A stretch of 49,563 bases of DNA, taken from CAZBSE01 sp964494385. GTDB taxonomy: Bacteria > Actinomycetota > Humimicrobiia > Humimicrobiales > Humimicrobiaceae. Of the stretch, positions 27,069-36,017 are shown piece after piece. The notes under the pieces were generated by a model. That model was not told the DNA's origin and did not search any database. It saw nothing but the letters and a program-made list of their open reading frames with translations. Both the position numbers and the translations under genes were made by a program. The stretch is taken from the NCBI GenBank assembly GCA_964494385.1, contig CAZBSE010000012.1, positions 1 through 49,563 of the forward strand, read 5' to 3'. Each line of letters begins with the position of its first letter. Position 1 is the stretch's first letter.

Positions 27069-29585
27069 GTGAAAATATACAGCCTGAACGGTAAGTGGAA
27101 GATGAAAGATACCAGAAGAAAACGCTGGATTAGCGCTCAGGTACCGGGTTCTGTTTTTACGGATTTATTAAGAGAGGGTTTGATGGAAGACCCATTTTAT
27201 AGAGATAACGAAGATAGGACCCTCGCACTTTCGTATAATGACTATGAGTATACCAGGGATTTTAATATTTCCGGTGATTTATTAAAGCATGACAGGATAT
27301 TTCTATGCTGTGAGGGGCTGGATACCCTTACAGAAATCAGGATAAACGGCAATCTGATAACCCGAACCAATAATATGCACCGTAGTTATGAGTTTGATGT
27401 AAAGAAAGTACTGAGAGAGGGCAGCAATAATATCCATATTCTCCTTTTTTCTCCCACCCGTTTTATTGAAAGAAAACAAAAAGAAAATCCCCTGTGGAAA
27501 AGGATAAATGATATAGTCCTGCCTGGATTTTATCACCTCCGTAAGGCCCATTGTATGTTTGGCTGGGATTGGGGACCAAAGATTCCCGATTCGGGCATAT
27601 GGAGAAATATCAGCTTAAAGTTCTTAGATGACGCACGTCTGGGTAATATATATATCAGTCAAAATCATCAGGCAAATAGGGTTAAGCTGGATATTAAAAT
27701 AGATTTTGAGGTCTGGAGTCAGGGGGAGTTTAATCTGGAAGTTACGGTTATGCCACCTGGTGGAAAAAGGATATGCAAGGCTAAAAAGCTCAATTGTTTA
27801 AAAGATTACTGCACTATTCCGGTTGAGGTTAGCGATCCCCGGCTCTGGTGGCCCAATGGCTGCGGAAAACAATATCTTTATAAAATTTTAGTGAGCTTAA
27901 AGAAGAATAACGGGGTACTGGAATCAAGAGAATTTAAAACAGGCTTGAGGAAATTAGGCATAAGGCAGGAATATGACAGGTGGGGCAGATCATTTGAATT
28001 TGAAATAAATGGCATACCCATTTTTGCCAGGGGAGCAGATTATATAATAGAGGACAATCTGATGTCCAGATACTCGTACAAACGTACCGAGAACCTGATA
28101 AAAGATTGTGCGGAAGCTAATTTTAACTGTATTCGCGTATGGGGCGGAGGCATATATCCCGATGATGATTTCTTTAACCTGTGCGACCAATATGGCATTA
28201 TCGTATGGCAGGATTTTATGTTCTCATGTTCCATATATCCCGTAGATAAAGAATTCATCGGAAATGTAGAACAGGAATTGGAATGCAATATTAAAAGAAT
28301 CAGAAACCATCCCAGTCTGGGCCTGTGGTGCGGAAACAACGAAGTGGAATGGATAATAGATATGATTGATAAGCAATCATTTATCGGTGAGCCGATACGT
28401 AAAGATATGCTGCCGCTTCCCATGAAAATGATTAAGAAAATGTATTCCCGATTATTTGAGGACATAATTCCAAAAGCAGTGAAAAAATACGACCCGGATA
28501 GATTTTACTGGCCCTCATCACCATCGTCTGGTGGAAAATTTGATAATCCAAATGAGGAAAACAGGGGAGATGTCCACTGCTGGGATGTATGGCATGGTCT
28601 GAAACCTTTTAGCTATTACAGCCGGTATTATTTTCGTTTTACTTCGGAATACGGCTTCCAATCTTTTCCGGGAATAAAAACCGTAGAGAGTTTTACGGTG
28701 CCTGAGGACAGGAATATATTTTCATATATAATGGAAAAGCATCAGAAGAACGCATCGGCAAATGGTAAAATATTAAATTATCTTTCTGAAACATTCAAAT
28801 ATCCAAAAGATTTTGAATCTCTGCTTTATACATCCCAGCTCCTGCAGGCAGAAGCCATAAAGTATGGTGTGGAACATTGGAGAAGGAACCGGGGCCGATG
28901 TATGGGTTCTATTTACTGGCAGCTTAATGACTGTTGGCCTACGGCATCATGGTCCAGTATTGACTATTATGGACGCTGGAAAGCCCTGCATTATTACGCG
29001 AAACGATTTTATGCGCCTGTTTTGATATCAGCAGTTAATGAAGACACAAAAGTAAATATTTATGTTGTCAACGATACTATGGAAAGCATAAAAGGAGTAA
29101 TTGAATGGAGGCTTATTAATAATGAAAGGGGAGTCATGCGTAAAAACAAACAAAATACCGCAGTGGACTCAATGAAAGCTGAGGATTGTATAAGTCTGGA
29201 TCTAAAAGATATGATAAATAAAAACAACATAAGGAATATTTATCTTGAATTTTCATTTAATACCGGAGGCCGGGATGCAAGCAGCGGATCATTGCTGTTT
29301 GTAAAGCCAAAACATTTTAATTTTTTAAATCCTGATATAAAAGCGACTATAAATGAGATAGGGGACCGCTTTATTATAACCTTGGACAGCAGAACTTATG
29401 CAAAATCTGTTGAGCTTGACTTAAAGAAGACGGACTGCAAATTCAGCGATAATTATTTTGATCTTTCAGCAGGTAATACAAAAGAAGTCATAATAGATAA
29501 ATCCAGCATGTCGGGCAAATTAAATCTCGGCCAGGTAAGAAGCCAGCTAAAAATACGCAGTATATATGATATTGAAGAACGATAA
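27069..29585 (+). CDS. Beta-mannosidase-like glycoside hydrolase family 2
   Basis: A GH2 enzyme of about 838 aa with the usual order: sugar-binding jelly roll (YSLNGKWKMKD, VPGSVFTDLL), immunoglobulin-like domain, TIM barrel, and C-terminal beta domains. The acid/base Glu is in WCGNNEVEW (about 425) and the nucleophile in TSEYGFQSFPG (about 527). The pattern HCMFGWDWGP and the length fit exo-beta-mannosidases. No signal peptide, so it works on imported mannosides or mixed oligomers. GTG 27045 also opens the frame, but GTG 27069 stands just after AAAGGAGGA and restores the family N-terminus. Confidence 0.88.
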   Translation: MKIYSLNGKWKMKDTRRKRWISAQVPGSVFTDLLREGLMEDPFYRDNEDRTLALSYNDYEYTRDFNISGDLLKHDRIFLCCEGLDTLTEIRINGNLITRTNNMHRSYEFDVKKVLREGSNNIHILLFSPTRFIERKQKENPLWKRINDIVLPGFYHLRKAHCMFGWDWGPKIPDSGIWRNISLKFLDDARLGNIYISQNHQANRVKLDIKIDFEVWSQGEFNLEVTVMPPGGKRICKAKKLNCLKDYCTIPVEVSDPRLWWPNGCGKQYLYKILVSLKKNNGVLESREFKTGLRKLGIRQEYDRWGRSFEFEINGIPIFARGADYIIEDNLMSRYSYKRTENLIKDCAEANFNCIRVWGGGIYPDDDFFNLCDQYGIIVWQDFMFSCSIYPVDKEFIGNVEQELECNIKRIRNHPSLGLWCGNNEVEWIIDMIDKQSFIGEPIRKDMLPLPMKMIKKMYSRLFEDIIPKAVKKYDPDRFYWPSSPSSGGKFDNPNEENRGDVHCWDVWHGLKPFSYYSRYYFRFTSEYGFQSFPGIKTVESFTVPEDRNIFSYIMEKHQKNASANGKILNYLSETFKYPKDFESLLYTSQLLQAEAIKYGVEHWRRNRGRCMGSIYWQLNDCWPTASWSSIDYYGRWKALHYYAKRFYAPVLISAVNEDTKVNIYVVNDTMESIKGVIEWRLINNERGVMRKNKQNTAVDSMKAEDCISLDLKDMINKNNIRNIYLEFSFNTGGRDASSGSLLFVKPKHFNFLNPDIKATINEIGDRFIITLDSRTYAKSVELDLKKTDCKFSDNYFDLSAGNTKEVIIDKSSMSGKLNLGQVRSQLKIRSIYDIEER

Positions 29586-29688
29586 AAGTTTTTACTTCTG
29601 GTAATGTTTTTTATTTTTATTTATTTAATAATTTAAAATAAAGTGTTTATCTTTTAAGAGTCCAGGTAAATAAAAGGAGGGAACAATC

Positions 29689-32100
29689 ATGAAGTATGGT
29701 TATTTTGACAACGGGAATAAAGAGTATGTAGTTACCAATCCAAGGACACCGGTCAAATGGATCAACTATATCGGGACTCTTGATTTCGGTGGTTTTGTGG
29801 ATCATACCGGCGGTGCTTTAATATGTAAAGGAGATCCTTCTCTAAACCGTATTGTGAAATATATTCAGCAGATGCCCTCATCGGAATTTAAGGGTGAGAC
29901 CCTGTATCTCCGGTTCAAGCAGCGGGAAGGGTATAAAATTTTTTCTCCTTTTTTTGTGCCTACGCTGGATCCATATGACCTTTATGAATGCCATATCGGC
30001 CTGGGATATAGTCGTATAGTCTCAGAATTTTTTGGGATCAGGACAGAATGCACCATATTTGTTCCCGTAAACGAGATAAGAGAAATTCGTGAAGTAAGGA
30101 TCACCAATAAAACCGGTAAAGATATAGAAATAGATGCAGTAAGTATAGTGGAGTATACGCACTTTGATGCCATGAAGCAGTTTAATAATGCTGACTGGGT
30201 CCCCCAGACTATGCAGTCGCGCTGTATCAGGGAAAATAACGGGCTGTTGACTCTGATTCAATATGCTTTCATGCGCAGAGAGACTAATGTTAATTTTTTT
30301 ACTTCAAATCTCCCAATTTCTTCTTTCGAATCCGACAGAAAGCGGTTTTTGGGCGATAATGAATACGGAACCTGGTCAAATCCGCTCTCGCTTCAAAGTG
30401 AGGAGCTGGGTAATTATGAAGCAAACCGTGGTGATAATATAGGTGCCCTGCTGCATCATCTGGGAAGTATTAAATCAGGAGAGACAAAGATCTTTATTAC
30501 ACAGCTGGGCCAGGAACAGAGTTTTGAAAAAGCAAGGCCCGGAATTGATAAATACAGAAAACCGGAATCGATTAAGGAAGCGCTGGATGAAATGGGTGAT
30601 TTCTGGAGTGAATTTTTATCAAGGATGCAGGTGGAAACGCCTGATCCTAATATAGACAGTATGCTTAATGTCCATAATCCCAGGCAGTGCTTTATTACCA
30701 AGAACTGGTCACGTTATCTTTCATATTACCAGCTGGGGATAGGTACCAGGGGTATCGGTTTCCGTGATAGTTCCCAGGATGTGATGGGAGTGATTGACCG
30801 TATACCGGAAGAATCTAAAAAACTGCTAAAACAGCTGATGATGGTTCAGAGAAAAAACGGCAGCGCAATGCACAGTTTTAATCCATTAAGCATGGAAGCC
30901 TCAAAAGGAGAAGCAGAAGACTGGCCGGACCGCCCAAAATATTATGGCGATGATCATTTGTGGATCATACTGGCTGTAACTGTATATTTAAAAGAAACCG
31001 GGGACATGAAATTTCTGGAAGAAATAATTCCATACTACAAAGACAGTAAAGATGAACGGTCCCGGGAGAGCGGAACGGTTCTGGATCATATGAAACGTGC
31101 TTTAAACTTTACCGGCAATGATAAGGGCATGCACGGTCTGCCGCATCTTGGCTTTGCTGATTGGAACGATACGGTAAATCTCAGGACCGGGGCAGAGTCC
31201 CTGTTTAATACCCATCTTTACGGAAAGGGTTTGCTGGAGATGATTGAACTCTGTAATTATCTGAGAGATGCTGCAGCAGCCAAAGCTTACCGGATTGAAT
31301 ATAATAAGCTGAAAGAGACTTTTAATCAAACATGCTGGGATGGGGAGTGGTATGTCCGTTATTTTGACTCTGACGGGACTCCGCTGGGTTCACATAAAAA
31401 TGAGCACGGGAAAATATATCTCAATGCCCAGTCGTGGTCTTTGATATCGGGAATGGCTTTACCTGATAGGGCAGAGAAAGCTCTGGATTCGCTAAACAAG
31501 CTTCTGAATACCTCCAAAGGAATTAAAGTCAGCTGGCCCGGTTTTGATGGTTATGACCGGACCAGGGGCGGTATTACTACCTTTCCTCCGGGAACAAAGG
31601 AAAATGGCGGCATCTTTCTGCACACCAATCCCTGGGTGATAATTGCAGAGACCATGGTAGGTAATGGGGATCTTGCTTACCAGTACTACAATCAAATAAA
31701 TCCAGCGGCCAAGAATGATATTGCAGATGAATATGAATGTGAACCATATGTTTATGCCCAGAATATACTAAGCAATGAACATCCTCAATTTGGTCTTGGC
31801 CGGAACAGCTGGCTCACAGGAACAGCTTCGTGGATGTATCAGGCTGGTACCGGATTTATACTGGGGATAAGGCCGTGTTATGAGGGTCTTACAGTTGATC
31901 CGTGTATTCCTAAAAAATGGGACGGTTTCAAAGCCGTACGTAAGTACAGAAATGCGATATATGATATTGAGGTCAAAAACCCCGGGCATATTAATAAGGG
32001 AATATCCCGGTTCAAAGTAGATGGCAGAGAAATAAAGGGCAATACAGCTCCCGTGTTCGGGGATAATAAAAACCACTTGATAGAAGTGATTATGGGTTAG
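29689..32100 (+). CDS. GH94-family phosphorylase of unknown specificity, 803 aa
   Basis: A second GH94 protein, clearly paralogous to the cellobiose phosphorylase upstream (FDNGNKEYVVTNPRTPVKWINYIG, GIGFRDSSQDVMGV, FADWNDTVNL, FPPGTKENGGIFLHTNPW). The catalytic ADWND stretch is kept. Substrate-side segments differ: MHSFNPLSMEASKGEAEDWPDRP replaces the cellobiose-type HQYQPLTKKGN, and the early loops after WINYIG diverge. It therefore probably phosphorolyses another beta-glycoside (for example a different linkage or a modified acceptor). A strong ribosome site (AAAAGGAGGG) precedes ATG 29689. It ends the plus-strand half of the locus, convergent with the transporter ATPase. Confidence 0.85.
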   Translation: MKYGYFDNGNKEYVVTNPRTPVKWINYIGTLDFGGFVDHTGGALICKGDPSLNRIVKYIQQMPSSEFKGETLYLRFKQREGYKIFSPFFVPTLDPYDLYECHIGLGYSRIVSEFFGIRTECTIFVPVNEIREIREVRITNKTGKDIEIDAVSIVEYTHFDAMKQFNNADWVPQTMQSRCIRENNGLLTLIQYAFMRRETNVNFFTSNLPISSFESDRKRFLGDNEYGTWSNPLSLQSEELGNYEANRGDNIGALLHHLGSIKSGETKIFITQLGQEQSFEKARPGIDKYRKPESIKEALDEMGDFWSEFLSRMQVETPDPNIDSMLNVHNPRQCFITKNWSRYLSYYQLGIGTRGIGFRDSSQDVMGVIDRIPEESKKLLKQLMMVQRKNGSAMHSFNPLSMEASKGEAEDWPDRPKYYGDDHLWIILAVTVYLKETGDMKFLEEIIPYYKDSKDERSRESGTVLDHMKRALNFTGNDKGMHGLPHLGFADWNDTVNLRTGAESLFNTHLYGKGLLEMIELCNYLRDAAAAKAYRIEYNKLKETFNQTCWDGEWYVRYFDSDGTPLGSHKNEHGKIYLNAQSWSLISGMALPDRAEKALDSLNKLLNTSKGIKVSWPGFDGYDRTRGGITTFPPGTKENGGIFLHTNPWVIIAETMVGNGDLAYQYYNQINPAAKNDIADEYECEPYVYAQNILSNEHPQFGLGRNSWLTGTASWMYQAGTGFILGIRPCYEGLTVDPCIPKKWDGFKAVRKYRNAIYDIEVKNPGHINKGISRFKVDGREIKGNTAPVFGDNKNHLIEVIMG

Positions 32101-32115
32101 TATTTTTTTAAGTAG

Positions 32116-33066
32116 TTATTTTTTTTTAAAACAGTCACACGCCACAAAATGGTCGCTTTCCACCTCTACAAGCCCGGGCATTTTTTGACTGCAGCTTTTT
32201 TTCCTGTCTGCAGCCTTGCATCTTTCATAATATACGCAGCCAGTGGAGACTTCAGCTTTCTTTCCTTTTAACTCTATCTTTACCTCTTCCCATTTTTTAT
32301 CCAGTCGCGGAACAGAAGCCATTAACATTTTTGTATATGGATGAAGCGGGCTATAATATATTTTATCTGTCGAGCCCATTTCCACAATAAATCCTCTGTA
32401 CAGAATTATCGCCCTTTCACTTATGTAATAGCCAAGGGAGAGATCATGAGTTATGAAGAGTATGGACAGGCCGCGTGATTTTAAGTCTACCAGTAAGTTT
32501 AGAACATCAACACGGGTGGACGCATCAAGCATGCTTATGATTTCATCTGCCACCAGAAATTGGATATCAAGCAGTAGTGCGCGTGCTATAAGAAAACGCT
32601 GAAGTTGCCCACCGCTTAACTGGTGTGGAAATTTATTTAAAACCTGATCAGGATTAAGGCCCACGTCTCTTAGTGATTTATTAATCTTATCTTTCCACTT
32701 GTGGTCTTCAATTTTTGGAAAAAACTCCTGTCTGATTATGTTAAATATTCTATCAGCCTTAAAGATAGGGTTGTAGGAACTAAATGGATCCTGGAAAACG
32801 CCCTGCACATCACGGTAGTAATTTTTTAAATTTTTTCCTTTAAGGGTGGAAACGTCAATTCCGTTAAAATCGATCTTTCCGGAGGTTATGCTAATAAGAT
32901 GCAGAATCATTTTTCCTATTGTGCTTTTTCCACTTCCGCTTTCTCCGATCAGTGAGACGACTTCTCCTTTCTTTACATTGAAGCTGACATCAACTACTGC
33001 AGGGAGCAGTTTTCCTCCAAATGTCCCGGTCTTATAGGTTTTTGTTAATTTATCAAGCTTAAGCAT
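32116..33066 (-). CDS. Opp/Dpp-type ABC transporter ATP-binding protein (OppF-like)
   Basis: An ATPase of the peptide/nickel/oligosaccharide class: Walker A GESGSGKST, signature LSGGQLQR, Walker B FLVADEIISMLD (Ile-Ser where most relatives have Pro-Thr-Ser), switch FITHD. The C-terminal oligopeptide/HPY domain has four or more cysteines (GCVYYERC, KKSC, HFVACDC), a possible [4Fe-4S] site. The open frame extends to 33117, but ATG 33066 gives the usual start (MLKLDKLTK) behind AAGGAG. It overlaps the OppD-like gene by 8 bases. It works in import with the permeases and binding protein upstream. Confidence 0.9.
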   Translation of the reverse strand: MLKLDKLTKTYKTGTFGGKLLPAVVDVSFNVKKGEVVSLIGESGSGKSTIGKMILHLISITSGKIDFNGIDVSTLKGKNLKNYYRDVQGVFQDPFSSYNPIFKADRIFNIIRQEFFPKIEDHKWKDKINKSLRDVGLNPDQVLNKFPHQLSGGQLQRFLIARALLLDIQFLVADEIISMLDASTRVDVLNLLVDLKSRGLSILFITHDLSLGYYISERAIILYRGFIVEMGSTDKIYYSPLHPYTKMLMASVPRLDKKWEEVKIELKGKKAEVSTGCVYYERCKAADRKKSCSQKMPGLVEVESDHFVACDCFKKK

Positions 33067-34021
33067 TCTTTCTATACTCCTTCCAACAAGCAACAAAGTG
33101 ATCTTTTTCAATTTCAATGAAAGGTGGTTCTTCTATGCATTTATCAAATGCAACGGGGCACCTGTCTCTGAAGCGGCACCCTATAGGCGGCTTAAGAAGC
33201 ATCGGCGTATTTCCCGGAATGCCAATCAGTTTTTTTTCAGAATATTTTACCCCAACTTTTGGAAGCGATGAAATCAGAAGTTTTGTATACGGATGCCGCG
33301 GGGAATGAATTATTACCCGGGTAGAAGCTTTTTCGGCAAGTTTTCCCGCATACATTACCAGTATGCTGTCCGCAATCTGGTATAAGATTGAAATATCATG
33401 GGTAATAACTATCATACTTTTTACATATTCCCGGTTGCGGAATTCTACAAGCATATCTGCTACAGCTTTTTGCGTAGAGACATCGAGTGCCGAAGTAATC
33501 TCATCGGCTATAAGCAGCGAAGGATTCAGTAAGGTAGACAGAACCAGTACCATTCTCTGTTTCATACCGCCTGAAAGTTCTATAGGGTACATATTCAATA
33601 TATTATGGGTCAATTCAACCAGATCAAGTCTCCTTTCCAATTCTTGTTTGGTTTTTCTGTAGCTGACCTTTTTGGAATCGAGGAGTTCAGATATCATTTT
33701 TCCTATTTTTCGTGTGGGATTCATGGCGTTCATGGCATACTGAGGTATGATGGAAACTTTTTTAAATCTGTATTTATCCATTTTTTTCATATCCCAGATA
33801 GGCAGCTTTTCATTATCCAGTTCCACGCTGCCTTCTATAAATTTCATCGGCGGGCTCAGGTAGATAATGCTATTGCCCAGTGTTGTTTTTCCGCAGCCCG
33901 ATTCGCCGGCCAGGCCCATAATCTCTCCATCCCTGATATCGAATGTTGCATCATCCAGTGCTTTGACATCACCCCTTAGGGTTTGGTAGTAGACTCTAAG
34001 ATTATTTATTTGCAAACTCAT
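33059..34021 (-). CDS. Opp/Dpp-type ABC transporter ATP-binding protein (OppD-like)
   Basis: A 320-residue partner ATPase: Walker A GESGCGKTT, signature LSGGMKQR, Walker B LLIADEITSALDVS, switch VITHDISIL. The C-terminal cysteine domain reads GCRFRDRCPVAFDKC ... HFVACW, the likely cluster-binding region. It pairs with the OppF-like subunit to form the asymmetric ATPase dimer under the two permeases. The gene follows the OppC-like permease by 4 bases. In Thermotoga-type genomes such systems import beta-oligosaccharides rather than peptides, and the neighbouring glycosidases support that here. Confidence 0.9.
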   Translation of the reverse strand: MSLQINNLRVYYQTLRGDVKALDDATFDIRDGEIMGLAGESGCGKTTLGNSIIYLSPPMKFIEGSVELDNEKLPIWDMKKMDKYRFKKVSIIPQYAMNAMNPTRKIGKMISELLDSKKVSYRKTKQELERRLDLVELTHNILNMYPIELSGGMKQRMVLVLSTLLNPSLLIADEITSALDVSTQKAVADMLVEFRNREYVKSMIVITHDISILYQIADSILVMYAGKLAEKASTRVIIHSPRHPYTKLLISSLPKVGVKYSEKKLIGIPGNTPMLLKPPIGCRFRDRCPVAFDKCIEEPPFIEIEKDHFVACWKEYRKNA

Positions 34022-34025
34022 TTTC

Positions 34026-34922
34026 TCACATCTCCCTCAGTTTGGGGTTGAAAACTTCATCCAATCCAACGTTCATAATATATAAAGATCCCACTATGGC
34101 CATTATGGCAAAACCTGGCGGAACGAACCACCACCATGAACCAAACTGAAGGGCACCCCAGAGTACTGCATAGTTCATCATAAGGCCGAGTGAAATTCCT
34201 TGCGTTGGGCCAAGCCCAATAAAATCCAGTGTGGCAGCAAAGAGTATCGCACCCCCAAACTGGAGGATTAATGCCATTAGCAGATATGACATCATATTAG
34301 GCGCAATTTCTGTAAAAATAATTTTTAAAGGTTTCATTCCGCTCATCCTGGCCATGTCAACAAACTCTCTGGAACGTAATGAAAATGTCTGGGCCCTGAC
34401 TGCCCTGGCCGTCCAGGTCCAGTTGATAAGACCAATAAGAACACTCTCCATAAGAATACCCCTGACATCAAGATATGCTGCTATAATGAGAAGTACAGCA
34501 AATGCGGGAATTACAAGAACAATATTGGTCAGCATATTCAATAATTCATCGACAATACCGCCACGATAACCGGCAATAAAGCCCACAAGTAATCCTATAA
34601 TAGTTGCCAGGCCTCCGCCGATGGCTCCTACAATAAATGTTGCCCTGAGACCATATACAAACTGTGTATAAATATCCTGCCCGAATACTGTAGTCCCAAG
34701 CCAGTATTCTGATGATGGCGGACTGGATAGGGAACCTGCAGAGAAAGCATTCAATTCGTAATTTGTAAACAGTGGGCCGATAAGTGTTAGCAAAAGGAAT
34801 AAAAGAACAATACTTAAACCGACTTTTAGCTTGGTGTTTCTTAAAGCAAAATAAAGAAATTCATTTATTTTTTTTGGTTCTTTAGCAAATACTTTTTCTG
34901 TCTTTTCCTTTTTTTCTATCAT
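34026..34922 (-). CDS. Opp/Dpp-type ABC transporter permease (OppC-like)
   Basis: A 298-residue inner-membrane permease. A cytoplasmic Lys/Glu-rich tail precedes the first helix; the periplasmic N-terminal motif SEYWLGTTVFGQDIYTQFVYG and the coupling-helix EAA region (REFVDMARMSGMKPLKIIFTEIAP) are typical of OppC. About six membrane segments are visible. It forms the channel with the OppB-like subunit; the two genes overlap by 4 bases (ATG 34922 over the preceding stop). Confidence 0.9.
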   Translation of the reverse strand: MIEKKEKTEKVFAKEPKKINEFLYFALRNTKLKVGLSIVLLFLLLTLIGPLFTNYELNAFSAGSLSSPPSSEYWLGTTVFGQDIYTQFVYGLRATFIVGAIGGGLATIIGLLVGFIAGYRGGIVDELLNMLTNIVLVIPAFAVLLIIAAYLDVRGILMESVLIGLINWTWTARAVRAQTFSLRSREFVDMARMSGMKPLKIIFTEIAPNMMSYLLMALILQFGGAILFAATLDFIGLGPTQGISLGLMMNYAVLWGALQFGSWWWFVPPGFAIMAIVGSLYIMNVGLDEVFNPKLREM

Positions 34923-35911
34923 GATCCTCCGCCCACCATTCCTATACGTGTTCTTGGGTCAATGACGACATAAACAATATCAATAATAAAGTTAGCGATC
35001 AGCACCATAATGATGATAAACAGAAAGCATCCCTGAAGAAGAAAATAATCCTGATTTTGAATGGCCGCAAGTAGCAGCCAGCCGATCCCCGGGTATGAAA
35101 AAACGACCTCTGTGACTACCTGGCCAGCAACAATTACACCAAGCTGAAGAGCCAGTCCCGTGATCTGAGGAAGTAATGCATTCCTGAATGCATATCTTCT
35201 AATCAGGTTTCTTGGTGCTCCCAGTGCTTCCAGGTAATGAGAGTAGTCGGATTCGAGTTCGTAAATAATCATATTTCTCATTCCAATTGCCCAGCCGCCA
35301 AAACCCACCAGGAACAGTGAAGTAAAAGGCAGAAACCAGTGCTCTAAAAGACTAAAAATGAAAGTCCAGGAGAGACTTGGTGCCAGATTGAAACCGTACG
35401 CGCCTGCAATTGGAAAAACGCCTGCAACTATTCCCAGTGACCAGGCCAGTAGGATCCCCAGCCACATATAGGGGGTTGCGGTAAGAATATAGCCTAACGG
35501 CAGTACGGTGTTGTCAAGAATCTTGGTTCGTGCGGCAAAAGCACCGAATTTATTTCCTGCATAAAAGCTCAGCAGAATTGCCGGAACCAGAAGGCATATG
35601 GAAAATGGCACCGCTTTCATGAGTATAGCTGCAACCGGCTGCGGGAACCTGAACACACTTATTCCCAGGTCGCCGTGGAAAAGTGCTTTCCAGAAATTAA
35701 GGTACTGCTGCCAGGTGGACACATCCAATCCAAAGGCTTTGGTGTAATAAGTATACATCACATCAGCAGCTTCAGCACGCTGTCCGGCTCTTGCCAGTAG
35801 ATTACGAATCGGATCGCCGGGCATGAATCTTGGGATTGCCCAGTCTATGGTAACTGCAAGAAAAAAGGTAATTGAGTATATTAATATTTTTCTCCCGAAA
35901 TACCGTCTCAA
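34919..35911 (-). CDS. Opp/Dpp-type ABC transporter permease (OppB-like)
   Basis: A 330-residue permease: first helix followed by WAIPRFMPGDPIRNLLAR, the OppB-type periplasmic loop with DLGISVFRFPQPV, and the EAA-like segment YSHYLEALGAPRNLIRRYAFRNA near residue 225. VVTEVVFSYPGIGWLLLAAI is the conserved closing part. It forms the membrane channel with the OppC-like subunit. It lies downstream of the binding-protein gene, separated by a strong hairpin. Confidence 0.9.
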   Translation of the reverse strand: MRRYFGRKILIYSITFFLAVTIDWAIPRFMPGDPIRNLLARAGQRAEAADVMYTYYTKAFGLDVSTWQQYLNFWKALFHGDLGISVFRFPQPVAAILMKAVPFSICLLVPAILLSFYAGNKFGAFAARTKILDNTVLPLGYILTATPYMWLGILLAWSLGIVAGVFPIAGAYGFNLAPSLSWTFIFSLLEHWFLPFTSLFLVGFGGWAIGMRNMIIYELESDYSHYLEALGAPRNLIRRYAFRNALLPQITGLALQLGVIVAGQVVTEVVFSYPGIGWLLLAAIQNQDYFLLQGCFLFIIIMVLIANFIIDIVYVVIDPRTRIGMVGGGS

Positions 35912-35945
35912 ATTATCTCCTTCTTAAAAAGAAAGTTATAAAAAT

Positions 35946-35980
35946 ACCGCCCCTCCTTCCAAGTTTAATGGAGGGGCGGT
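35946..35980 (-). terminator. Strong hairpin between the binding-protein gene and the permease genes
   Basis: ACCGCCCCTCC (35946-35956) and GGAGGGGCGGT (35970-35980) form a perfect 11-bp GC-rich stem with a 13-base loop. Read on the minus strand it follows the binding-protein stop by about 38 bases and is followed by a U-rich tract (ATTTTTATAAC). It can act as a leaky terminator or a 3'-end stabiliser that gives much more binding protein than permease, a common arrangement in ABC importer operons. Confidence 0.75.
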
Positions 35981-36017
35981 GATTGTCGGACTATAACTAT
36001 TCCGCCACGGCTAGATT

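Noticed and set aside
33067..33117. Extended N-terminus of the OppF-like ATPase
   Set aside because: The 17 extra residues are encoded inside the OppD-like gene and do not match the family; ATG 33066 has a proper ribosome site.
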